Shown: piece after piece, positions 1 through 6,256 of the stretch | How positions within the stretch are numbered: the first letter of the stretch is position 1 | Layout: the number at the start of each line of letters is the position of its first letter | Assembly: GCA_030149025.1 (NCBI GenBank) | Contig: JASBSH010000114.1 | Span: forward strand, 1 to 11,335 | DNA length: 11,335 nt | Source of the DNA: Actinomycetales bacterium | Lineage (GTDB): Bacteria; Actinomycetota; Actinomycetes; Actinomycetales; BWSM-131 | Direction of reading: 5' to 3' | The notes under the pieces: model-generated | The model's database searches: none | What the model was told of the DNA's origin: nothing | What the model saw: only the letters and a program-made list of their open reading frames with translations | Program-made: the position numbers and the translations under genes

Positions 1-57
1 ATGCCACCCGTGACCGCTTGGATGTTCTGCGTCGGTGGTGACCGGAGCCGGAGCTAG
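1..57 (+). other. Unassigned left edge; short open frame ending in TAG
   Basis: The first 57 bases are open in frame 1 (18 codons, then TAG at 55-57), so this could be the 3' tail of an upstream plus-strand gene cut by the window edge. It could equally be spacer. The peptide has no recognisable motif and is too short to judge. The stop lies in a tandem repeat that also spans the stop codon of the minus-strand gene that follows. Confidence 0.15.
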
Positions 58-70
58 CCGGAGCTAGCCG
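51..70. repeat. Tandem 10-bp duplication over the 3' end of the PPOX gene
   Basis: The decamer gagctagccg occurs twice back to back (51-60 and 61-70). The minus-strand PPOX gene stops in the second copy (TAG, plus-strand cta at 64-66). The other copy carries a second TAG out of frame. It looks like a slippage duplication. Confidence 0.7.
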
Positions 71-474
71 TGGATGTCCGGTCCTGCGCGCTCAACGGAG
101 ATCCGCAGGAGGCACCGCTGCTCGCGCTCCATGGCAGCGCGGTACTCGTCCCAGTCCTCGTGCTCGCCGCTGATCGCGCGGTAGTACTCCACAAGGGGCT
201 CCATCGCCTCAGGCAGATCGACCACGTCGACGGAGCCCGAAACCTGCACCCACCCGCCGAAGAACCGGTCGTTGAGCACACAGACCCATGCGCGAGGGTC
301 GCGGCGGACGTGCTTGGTCTTCATCGCCGTCTGCCTGGTGCTGATCACAACGTGGCCGGCGTCGTCCACGGCGACGAGCACCGGTGAGGTCTGCGGCGTC
401 CCCTCCTGGCGCAGGGTCACCAGGACCGCCCGGTGGTTCTCGCGGACGAAGTCGAGAGCCTTCTTGGTCTCCAT
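64..474 (-). CDS. PPOX-class (pyridoxamine 5'-phosphate oxidase-like) probable F420-dependent protein
   Basis: A 136-residue single-domain split-barrel protein. Residues 15-31 (RAVLVTLRQEGTPQTSP) match the opening of the F420-dependent PPOX class, in which a short helix leads into a strand with a polar turn and the 'sP' signature. Residues 41-56 then hold the cofactor-facing VVISTRQTAMKTKHV segment, and a GGWVQVSGSVDV strand sits near 73-84. Members bind F420, FMN or heme and usually act as cytosolic dimers that reduce or oxidise small substrates; the substrate here cannot be read from sequence. I chose ATG at 474 because the protein then begins at the usual family position. An in-frame ATG at 492 or GTG at 480 would add 6 or 2 residues, and none of the three has a clear ribosome binding site. 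It diverges from serA with 86 bp between the starts. Confidence 0.85.
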   Translation of the reverse strand: METKKALDFVRENHRAVLVTLRQEGTPQTSPVLVAVDDAGHVVISTRQTAMKTKHVRRDPRAWVCVLNDRFFGGWVQVSGSVDVVDLPEAMEPLVEYYRAISGEHEDWDEYRAAMEREQRCLLRISVERAGPDIHG

Positions 475-560
475 CGCCACATCGTGGCGCATCGGTGCAG
501 ACGGTGCCGCATGCTGGACGCGCCCGTCGCCCTCGTGATACAGGGTGGCAACATCGAGGC
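475..560. promoter_or_regulatory. Divergent promoter region between the PPOX gene and serA
   Basis: These 86 bases separate two divergent genes and must hold the start signals of both if each is transcribed from its own promoter. On the plus strand a weak sigma-70-like pair can be drawn: CTGGAC at 514-519 and GATACA at 537-542 with a 17-nt spacer, about 18 nt upstream of the serA ATG. The -10 match is poor, so the exact boxes are tentative. I see no convincing box pair for the minus-strand gene. Confidence 0.3.
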
Positions 561-1763
561 ATGGCCAATGCGCTGCTGCTCGAGAACGTGCACCCCCTGG
601 CGGAGACCATCCTGTCGGACGCCGGAGTCGCGGTGAAGTGCGTGTCCGGGGCGATGGACCCCGCGGAGCTGGCGCGATCCCTCGACGGCGTGCAGATCCT
701 CGGGATCCGGTCGAAGACGGAGGTGACCAAGGAGGTCCTGGACGCCGCGCCCGACCTGCTGGCCATCGGCGCGTTCTGCATCGGCACCAACCAGATCGAC
801 CTCGAGACCGCATCGGAGCGAGGCATCGCCGTCTTCAACGCCCCGTTCTCCAACACGCGTAGCGTCGTCGAGCTCGCCATCGCGGAGATCATCGCTCTGG
901 CGAGAAGGCTCACGGAGAAGAACAAGGCGCTGCATGACGGCATCTGGGACAAGTCGGCCACCGGAGCGCACGAGGTCCGGGGTCGTCGCCTCGGGATCGT
1001 CGGCTACGGCAACATCGGTAGCCAGCTGTCCGTAGTGGCCGAGGCACTCGGCATGCAGGTGTTCTTCTACGACACGGTCGACAAGCTCGCCCTCGGCAAC
1101 GCCCGTCGCTGCGCGACGCTGAACGAGCTGCTGGACGTGGCCGAGGTGATCACCCTCCACGTCGACGGGCGATCAGGAAACGCCGGCTTCTTCGGAGGGC
1201 AGCAGTTCGGCCGGATGCGGCGCCGTTCGCTGTTCCTGAACCTGTCCCGCGGTTTCGTGGTCGACTACGACGCGCTGCGGGAGAACATCCTGTCCGGCCA
1301 CATCGCCGGGGCCGCGATCGACGTGTTCCCGCAGGAGCCGAAGGCTCGCGGTGACGCCTTCGCGTCCGAGCTGCGTCGCCTGCCCAACGTCATCCTCACC
1401 CCGCACATCGGCGGGTCCACCGAGGAGGCGCAGGAGGACATCGGCCGGTTCGTGGCCGTCAAGCTGCAGGACTACGTCTCGTCGGGTTCCACCACGCTCA
1501 GCGTGAACCTGCCGCAGCTCGTGGCAGACCCGGACTACAGCGGACGGCACCGGTTCACGCACCTGCATCGCAACATCCCGGGGGTTCTGGCGGAGGTCAA
1601 CCGGATCCTGGCGGAGCACGGAGTCAACATCGAGGGCCAGGTGCTGTCCACGCGGGGAAACCTAGGCTACGTCGTCACCGACGTCGGCAGCGGTTTCGCC
1701 CCGGAGGTGCTGGACGCACTGGGTGCGATGAAGTCGACCGTCCGGCTTCGAGTGATCACCTGA
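561..1763 (+). CDS. serA: D-3-phosphoglycerate dehydrogenase, E. coli-type with C-terminal ACT domain
   Basis: A 400-residue cytosolic NAD-dependent enzyme that oxidises 3-phosphoglycerate to 3-phosphohydroxypyruvate, the first step of serine synthesis. Residues 70-104 (IGAFCIGTNQID and VFNAPFSNTRSV) are near-identical to E. coli SerA. The Rossmann motif GYGNIG is at 148-153. The catalytic set is Arg230 (NLSRG), Glu259 (FPQEP) and His282 (TPHIGGST). The ACT domain covers about 331-400 and keeps the serine-site residues His336, Asn338 and Asn356, so feedback inhibition by serine is expected. The length fits the E. coli form (410 aa) and not the roughly 530-aa long form with an intervening domain known from mycobacteria. 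ATG at 561 matches the family N-terminus; GAGG at 556-559 is very close to it, so ribosome binding looks weak. No other serine-pathway gene is adjacent. Confidence 0.95.
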   Translation: MANALLLENVHPLAETILSDAGVAVKCVSGAMDPAELARSLDGVQILGIRSKTEVTKEVLDAAPDLLAIGAFCIGTNQIDLETASERGIAVFNAPFSNTRSVVELAIAEIIALARRLTEKNKALHDGIWDKSATGAHEVRGRRLGIVGYGNIGSQLSVVAEALGMQVFFYDTVDKLALGNARRCATLNELLDVAEVITLHVDGRSGNAGFFGGQQFGRMRRRSLFLNLSRGFVVDYDALRENILSGHIAGAAIDVFPQEPKARGDAFASELRRLPNVILTPHIGGSTEEAQEDIGRFVAVKLQDYVSSGSTTLSVNLPQLVADPDYSGRHRFTHLHRNIPGVLAEVNRILAEHGVNIEGQVLSTRGNLGYVVTDVGSGFAPEVLDALGAMKSTVRLRVIT

Positions 1764-1777
1764 CCACCTGGTCGAAC

Positions 1778-1809
1778 CCTCACCTGAGCAGGTCCTCACC
1801 TGAGCAGCC
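1778..1809. repeat. Tandem 16-bp duplication at the 3' end of the DUF2156 gene
   Basis: The 14-mer cctcacctgagcag is present at 1778-1791 and again at 1794-1807, a period of 16 bp. The right-hand copy contains the stop codon and last codons of the minus-strand DUF2156 gene; the left-hand copy lies in the 32-bp gap before the serA stop. Each copy also holds an inverted element (ACCTG-AG-CAGGT around 1782-1793), which could form a small hairpin between the convergent genes. Confidence 0.65.
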
Positions 1810-3427
1810 GGCCGATCAGGGGCAGGTCGGTCAGCCCCTCCAGCCCGGCGACTGCGAACCCCTGCGCCGCGAGAGCGTCCAGGCTGCCGACGACGAGGTA
1901 GCGCGGGTGCCAGTGCGGGTGAAACTTGGCGTTGAACCGCCACAACGACTCCACCTGCACGTGCTGGGTCAACCGCTGCAGCACCGACCTGCCGACGTTC
2001 GCCCCCGCCGTCCGACCCTCCCCGGCGACCGTCTCGCGGAGCACCGAGAAGTTGAGGCTGAGCCCCCGCCCGCCGGACTGTGCGACGTGCCGGATCGTCT
2101 CGACCACGAGGAGGTCCATCACCCCGTTCGCCAGGTCCGGGTCGGGGCTGCGCCGCATCACGTCGAGTGACCAGCCGTCGATGCCTGGCGCCGGTACGTA
2201 CTGGGTGAACGCGACAGGCGCGCCCGAGGCCTTGCTCGCCACCGACAGCAGCAGCTCGTTGTCGTCGGGGTCGAACAACCGGGACAAGGTCATTGAGAAG
2301 CCACGTTCCACCTCCCCCCGCCGGGCCTGCGCGGCCAGCTGCAGCAGCTCGTCCCTCAGGTCCCCCGGGAGCTGGGCCGGGTCGTGGAAGGTCACTCGAA
2401 TCCCTTCTCGCCGCACACGGTTCACCGCCTGCCGCACTCCTCGCATCGACCGCCCTTCGAGGGTGAACGACGGGCAGTCCACGACCGCCTCGTCGCCCAG
2501 GTAGATCGACCGGAGCCCCGATGACTCGTACACGGGTAGCCAGTCCGGGCCTGCGCCGATCACGGTCACCGACCAGCCGAACGACTCGGCGTAGGACATG
2601 AAGTCGGCCCACACCTCCTCACGCTCGGCTGGTGGGCCGATCGGGTCGGGGGAGACGACGCAGACTCCTGACCGGACGGCGTGCGCCACAACGCTGCGAC
2701 CTGAGAAGAACCACTGCTTGTCGTCCCGCAGCGCGAAGTAGTCCAACGTCCCGCTGCCGTAGGCGCGCATTAGGGCTCTCGCCCGTTCACGCTCCCTGCG
2801 CTGGGCAGCGCCGGTCAGCGGCGTGGGTTCGTGGGGCGACAGCAGCAGCCACAGCACGGTCGCGAGCAGACCGAGACCCAGGGCGAGCAGCGTCGCCTCC
2901 CGGTAGAGCGCCATGTGCTGATGAGCGCCGAGACTGGTCTCTCCCCGGTCCACGAGCTCCGCGGTCGCGAGCGCCACAACGACCACGACGACCGCTCCCA
3001 CGGCGGCGAGGACCAGGGCGCGGACGGCGGCAGCCCGGCTGGGCAGGACGGGGAACGCCGCGCGGTGCCACGCCAACCACACACCGCCGGCCAGTGCCAG
3101 GACGGACTCCTCGACGTCCAGGCCCTTCACCAGGTGCAGCAGGACGGAGGCTGCGAGCAGGCCCAGCGTCGCCCACCACGCCAGGCGCTGCCCCCGGCGC
3201 AACCCCCGGGCCAGCAGGAGCAGCGGGAAGGAGATGAGGACGACGGTCACTGCGGCTGCGCGCGGAACCGTCACCGGCATGATCTCCAGCAGCAAGGCGA
3301 GCCGCGGCCGCAACGGCCGGGAGATCGCTGACACCAGCCCGAGCAGCCCGAGCAACGCGGCCCCGTAGGACGCGACCTGACGGGCGCGGTCGCGCCGGGC
3401 CCACGGCCGCTGGTCGCGAGTCCTCAC
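1796..3427 (-). CDS. Membrane protein with C-terminal DUF2156 / MprF-type phosphatidylglycerol aminoacyltransferase domain
   Basis: A 543-residue protein. Six hydrophobic segments are visible at about 17-35, 53-75, 83-100, 107-126, 133-158 and 178-196. A basic linker (QRRERERARAL, 209-219) leads to a cytosolic GNAT-like domain at about 221-543. That domain shows the DUF2156 hallmarks: the opening GTLDYFALRDDKQWFFS (226-242), a VVSPDPIG strand (257-264), GRSMRGVRQAVNRV (325-338), and near the C-terminus LWRFNAKFHPHWHPRYLVV (495-513). In the LPG synthase and LysX families this domain moves an amino acid from aminoacyl-tRNA to phosphatidylglycerol, lowering surface charge and sensitivity to cationic peptides. 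The amino acid used here is unknown. Full MprF has about 14 helices, so the flippase half is absent. The start is GTG at 3427, the only suitable in-frame start before the first helix, with weak GGTGG just upstream. It converges with serA and diverges from the amidohydrolase. Confidence 0.85.
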   Translation of the reverse strand: MRTRDQRPWARRDRARQVASYGAALLGLLGLVSAISRPLRPRLALLLEIMPVTVPRAAAVTVVLISFPLLLLARGLRRGQRLAWWATLGLLAASVLLHLVKGLDVEESVLALAGGVWLAWHRAAFPVLPSRAAAVRALVLAAVGAVVVVVVALATAELVDRGETSLGAHQHMALYREATLLALGLGLLATVLWLLLSPHEPTPLTGAAQRRERERARALMRAYGSGTLDYFALRDDKQWFFSGRSVVAHAVRSGVCVVSPDPIGPPAEREEVWADFMSYAESFGWSVTVIGAGPDWLPVYESSGLRSIYLGDEAVVDCPSFTLEGRSMRGVRQAVNRVRREGIRVTFHDPAQLPGDLRDELLQLAAQARRGEVERGFSMTLSRLFDPDDNELLLSVASKASGAPVAFTQYVPAPGIDGWSLDVMRRSPDPDLANGVMDLLVVETIRHVAQSGGRGLSLNFSVLRETVAGEGRTAGANVGRSVLQRLTQHVQVESLWRFNAKFHPHWHPRYLVVGSLDALAAQGFAVAGLEGLTDLPLIGRLLR

Positions 3428-3552
3428 GATCCACCATGGTGCTATGCCGGCTCCGCTGACCGGAGGCGTCGACCTGGCCGATGGCAAGCCAGGCGTTGCC
3501 GTGAAGCCGCTGCGTTCGCCGGTGTGATCTGAACCCGTGCCAGGATGCGCGC
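3428..3552. promoter_or_regulatory. Divergent intergenic region with nested inverted repeats
   Basis: This 125-bp spacer separates the DUF2156 gene from the amidohydrolase. It contains CTCCG-ctgac-CGGAG (3451-3465), CCTGGC-9 nt-GCCAGG (3473-3493) and GGCAA-8 nt-TTGCC (3483-3500), the last two overlapping. Such dyads between divergent genes could be repressor operators, but short GC-rich dyads also arise by chance at this composition. AGGA at 3542-3545 is the ribosome binding site of the downstream gene. Confidence 0.3.
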
Positions 3553-4722
3553 ATGGCGAGCGCAGGCGTGAGGCAGGGCACGGTCGAGCAGGTCGCAGAC
3601 CTGGTGGGGCAGCACCGCGACGCCATCGTGCGGTTGTCGCACGAGATCGCCGCGGACCCCGAGCTTGCGTACGAGGAGGTCCGTGCGGCCGCCCGTTGCA
3701 TCGAGCCGCTTGCTGAGGCGGGCTTCGCCATCGACGAAGGGGTAGGGGGCCTACCGACCGCCTTCGCCGCGCGGCTCGGCTCGACGGGCCCGCACGTCGC
3801 CATCTGCGCGGAGTACGACGCACTGCCCGAGGTCGGGCACGCCTGCGGCCACAACATCATCGCCGCGGCCGCCGTCGGCGCGGGGCTCGCGCTGGCGCCG
3901 CTGGTGGACGCTGCGAGGCTCCGGGTGACCGTTCTCGGGACGCCGGCCGAGGAGCGGTTCGGCGGCAAGGTGGACCTGCTGAACGCGGGGGTCTTCGACG
4001 ACGTGGATGCCGCGTTGATGGTCCATCCCTCCCCGTTCGACGACTACGCCCCCACCAGCCTCGGCATCGACGAATGGCAGGTGGTGTTCCACGGCAAGGC
4101 TTCGCACGCGAGCTCCGAGCCGCACCTCGGCATCAACGCCCTGGACGGACTGATCGCCGGCTACAACGCGATCTCGATGCTGCGCCAGCACCTTCGGCCG
4201 TTCCAGCAGGTGCACGGCATCATCACGCACGGCGGCGACGCACCCAACGTCGTCCCGGAGCGGGCGGAGGGGCTGTTCTACCTGCGGGCGCTCACCATGG
4301 ACGACCTGGAGGACCTGCGCCGTCGTGTGCGGGCTGCCCTCGAAGGGGCGGCCGTGTCGACCGGTTCGACGGTGGACATCACCTCGGTCGGCAACGTCTA
4401 CGAGCCGCTGAAACCCCACACGCGGCTCGCCGACGCCTTCACCGCCGCCTGCGCCGCGCTGGGCCGGGAGCAGCACCTCGACCCGCGCGGCGAGCGGCCG
4501 GGCGGTTCCACCGACTTCGGCAACGTCGGGCAGCGCGTGCCCGGCCTGCACGCCATGGTGGCGGTGTACTCCTGGCCGGCGGTGAACCACCAGCACGAGT
4601 TCGCGGCGCACTGCGTGACCGAGGAGGCGGACCAGACCCTGCTCGACTCGGCCGCGGCGCTAGCGCTGACCGCACTCGCCGTTGCCGACGACCCCACGAT
4701 CCTCGAAACGGAGAACTCATGA
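3553..4722 (+). CDS. M20-family (M20D-like) amidohydrolase / aminoacylase
   Basis: A 389-residue cytosolic metallohydrolase that removes an acyl or amide group from an amino-acid-like substrate. It opens with the family segment HRDAIVRLSHEIAADPELAYEE (21-42). Probable metal-site and catalytic residues are Cys98 and His100 in GHACGHN, the pair Glu133-Glu134 in GTPAEER, His158 in MVHPS, and His346/His348 near the C-terminus (VNHQHEF). The dimerisation/lid domain covers about 170-285 (VVFHGKASHASSEPHLGINA). M20D relatives include aminobenzoyl-glutamate hydrolase subunits, IAA-amino-acid hydrolases and N-acetylcysteine deacetylase; the substrate here cannot be fixed from sequence. ATG at 3553 has AGGA seven bases upstream. 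Its stop overlaps the start of the PLP enzyme gene (ATGA, 4719-4722), which implies translational coupling and a shared pathway. Confidence 0.9.
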   Translation: MASAGVRQGTVEQVADLVGQHRDAIVRLSHEIAADPELAYEEVRAAARCIEPLAEAGFAIDEGVGGLPTAFAARLGSTGPHVAICAEYDALPEVGHACGHNIIAAAAVGAGLALAPLVDAARLRVTVLGTPAEERFGGKVDLLNAGVFDDVDAALMVHPSPFDDYAPTSLGIDEWQVVFHGKASHASSEPHLGINALDGLIAGYNAISMLRQHLRPFQQVHGIITHGGDAPNVVPERAEGLFYLRALTMDDLEDLRRRVRAALEGAAVSTGSTVDITSVGNVYEPLKPHTRLADAFTAACAALGREQHLDPRGERPGGSTDFGNVGQRVPGLHAMVAVYSWPAVNHQHEFAAHCVTEEADQTLLDSAAALALTALAVADDPTILETENS

Positions 4723-5933
4723 CCTTCGACGTCGACGCCCTGCGCAGCAGCTTCCCGTCACTGGAGTCCGGCTGGGCGCACTTCGACGGTCCCGGCGGCA
4801 CGCAGACGCCGTGGCAGGTCGGCGAGGCGATCGCCCGAACCCTGACGGGGCCGCTGTCCAACCGGGGCACCGTGTCGTTGTCGGAGCGCAACGCCGAGGA
4901 CTCGATAGCCGCCTTCCGCGCCGCGTACGCTGACCTGCTCGGTATGCTGGCCCCAGGAATCGTCTACGGCCGCAGCGCAACTCAGCTCACCTACGACTTC
5001 TCCCGCCACCTGGCCAAGCGTTGGGGGCCCGGGGACGAGGTCGTCGTCACCCGGCTGGACCACGACTCCAACGTGAGTCCCTGGGTGCAGGCGGCTGCCG
5101 CGGTGGGAGCAGAGGTTCGCTGGATCGACTTCGACCCGAAGACGTCCGAGCTCGACCCGGACAGTCTCGAGCTCGCCATCACCGACCGCACTCGCCTGGT
5201 TGCCGTCACCGCGGCGTCCAACCTCATCGGCACCAAGCCACCTGTCCGCCGCATCGCCGACATGGCGCACGAGGTCGGCGCCTTCGTCTACGTGGACGGC
5301 GTTCACTACACCGCGCACCAGTTCGTCGACGTGTCCGCGCTGGGCGCCGACTTCTTCGTCTGCTCGCCGTACAAGTTCCTCGGCCCGCACTGTGCGGTTC
5401 TCGCGGCGGCACCGCAGCTGCTGGAGACGATCACACCGGACAAGCTCGAGCCGTCCACGAACGACGTGCCGGAGCGTTTCGAGTTCGGCACACTGCCGTA
5501 CGAGATCATGGCCGGCGCCACCGCGGCGGTCGACTTCCTGGCGGACATCGCACCTGGTGACGCGCTGGAACGGCGGGACCGGTTGCGGGCGTCCTTCGAA
5601 GCAGTCGACGCGCACGAGCTGCGGCTGCGGCGCATCATCGAGTCCGGTCTGGAGGACCTCGGGCCGCAGGTCGAGCTGCACTCGCGTGCCAATGACCGGA
5701 CGCCGACCCTGCTCGTCACGTTCCCCGGCCGCCGGGCAGAGGAGGCGTACCGGTTCCTGGCCGAGCGCCGCGTGCAGGCGCCTGCGGGTTGGTTCTACGC
5801 GCACCAGGCGCAGCTCAGGCTCGGTCTCGACGACACTCACGCCCTGCGGATCGGCTTGGCGCCGTACAACAACGAGGACGACGTCACGCGGCTTCTCGAC
5901 GGCCTGCGCGACTTCCTCGCGCACCGGTCGTAG
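4719..5933 (+). CDS. Cysteine desulfurase-like PLP enzyme (class V aminotransferase fold, VC1184-type subfamily)
   Basis: A 404-residue fold-type-I PLP enzyme. The N-terminus carries FDGPGGTQTP (22-31) and NRG (48-50). His115 in LDHDSN should stack on the cofactor. Asp193 and His196 in YVDGVHYTAH hold the pyridine nitrogen region, and Lys219 in SPYKFLGPH is the expected Schiff-base lysine. The C-terminal loop that in SufS carries the persulfide cysteine (RxGxHC) instead reads APAGWFYAHQ (354-363), with no cysteine. That agrees with the VC1184-type subfamily, which is named for similarity to cysteine desulfurase but lacks the residue, so genuine desulfurase activity is doubtful. A C-S lyase, epimerase or transaminase-like role is possible. 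It starts at ATG 4719 with GGAGA at 4710-4714, overlapping the amidohydrolase stop. No suf or isc gene is nearby. Confidence 0.88.
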   Translation: MTFDVDALRSSFPSLESGWAHFDGPGGTQTPWQVGEAIARTLTGPLSNRGTVSLSERNAEDSIAAFRAAYADLLGMLAPGIVYGRSATQLTYDFSRHLAKRWGPGDEVVVTRLDHDSNVSPWVQAAAAVGAEVRWIDFDPKTSELDPDSLELAITDRTRLVAVTAASNLIGTKPPVRRIADMAHEVGAFVYVDGVHYTAHQFVDVSALGADFFVCSPYKFLGPHCAVLAAAPQLLETITPDKLEPSTNDVPERFEFGTLPYEIMAGATAAVDFLADIAPGDALERRDRLRASFEAVDAHELRLRRIIESGLEDLGPQVELHSRANDRTPTLLVTFPGRRAEEAYRFLAERRVQAPAGWFYAHQAQLRLGLDDTHALRIGLAPYNNEDDVTRLLDGLRDFLAHRS

Positions 5934-5990
5934 GGCGGAACGGGCGTAGGGCGACAGTTCGTCAGGCCAGCGGCAAGGGGTAAGGAGAGC

Positions 5991-6030
5991 GCTGTATCGC
6001 TGATGACCGCGCGGTCATCAGCGATACAGC
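5991..6030. terminator. Perfect 40-bp palindrome, probable bidirectional terminator
   Basis: The left arm gctgtatcgctgatgaccgc (5991-6010) is followed without spacer by its exact reverse complement (6011-6030). Allowing a 4-nt loop, the transcript forms an 18-bp stem in either direction. It lies 57 bp after the PLP-enzyme stop and overlaps the last codons and TGA of the minus-strand coding-like stretch, which suits termination between convergent transcripts. No T-tract follows on either side; U-less hairpin terminators have been proposed for high-GC actinobacteria. The inner TGACCGCGCGGTCA dyad could alternatively be a repressor operator. Confidence 0.6.
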
Positions 6031-6183
6031 ACCGCGATGGGATGGTCCTGCCCGCGTGCGGCTACCCGTCCCACCCGGGGCACCGGCCGCACGACCTCGC
6101 CGGCGTCCGAAAGCTGCCCGATGAACAGGCCGCCGTACAGCAGGGTCGCGGCGGCGAGGGAGCGCGCGACCGGCGCCAGTGCG
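6018..6183 (-). pseudogene. Coding-like remnant without start codon, abutting the tRNA 3' end
   Basis: Reading leftward from the tRNA, about 54 codons are open to TGA at 6018-6020, with another TGA directly after it. Third positions are G or C in the great majority of codons, as in the real genes around it. The peptide has a hydrophobic helix (AAATLLYGGLFIGQ) followed by a polar tail ending in HPIAVLYR. No ATG, GTG or TTG precedes the helix outside the tRNA; the only upstream in-frame start, GTG at 6215, lies within the mature tRNA. I read it as the 3' end of a small membrane-protein gene that lost its start, or as a chance open frame. I do not recognise the family. Confidence 0.3.
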
Positions 6184-6256
6184 TGCCCCCGAGAGGATTC
6201 GAACCTCCGACACACGGTTTAGGAAACCGTTGCTCTATCCCCTGAGCTACGGGGGC
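6184..6256 (-). tRNA. tRNA-Arg (anticodon CCT)
   Basis: All 73 bases fold as a canonical cloverleaf read on the minus strand. The acceptor stem is GCCCCCG with CGGGGGC and discriminator A. The D arm is GCTC-AGGGGATA-GAGC, and the anticodon arm is ACGGT-TTCCTAA-ACCGT with anticodon CCT at plus-strand 6221-6223. The variable loop is GTGTC and the T arm GGAGG-TTCGAAT-CCTCT. The 3' CCA is not encoded. It reads the AGG codon, rare in such genomes. Its 3' end, a classic site-specific integration target, faces left toward the start-less remnant and the palindrome; no integrase is visible. Confidence 0.97.

Noticed and set aside
1662..2612. Long minus-strand open frame overlapping the DUF2156 gene
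   Set aside because: It lies in another frame of the same strand, is Arg/Gly-rich without motifs, and is a shadow of the DUF2156 gene, whose frame holds the conserved domain.
2787..3968. Minus-strand open frame spanning the DUF2156 5' end and the amidohydrolase
   Set aside because: It crosses the divergent promoter and two well-supported genes, and its composition is low-complexity.
4758..5924. 388-codon minus-strand open frame antisense to the PLP enzyme
   Set aside because: The plus-strand frame has the PLP lysine and cofactor motifs. The antisense product is Val/Arg/Glu-rich without recognisable features.
6018..6215. Taking GTG 6215 inside the tRNA as a genuine start for the minus-strand coding-like stretch
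   Set aside because: The mature tRNA would have to double as mRNA 5' end, and RNase processing would separate them. I keep the stretch only as a possible remnant.
6003..6245. Plus-strand open frame across the palindrome and the tRNA, with AAGGAG at 5982-5987
   Set aside because: It runs through the antisense of tRNA-Arg, the ribosome binding site is 15 nt from the ATG, and the peptide contains the familiar antisense-tRNA artefact (PREDSNLRHTV/PPRGFEPPTHG-like).
6184..6256. A genomic island attached to the tRNA-Arg
   Set aside because: No integrase, direct repeat of the tRNA 3' end or compositional shift is visible on either side within the window.
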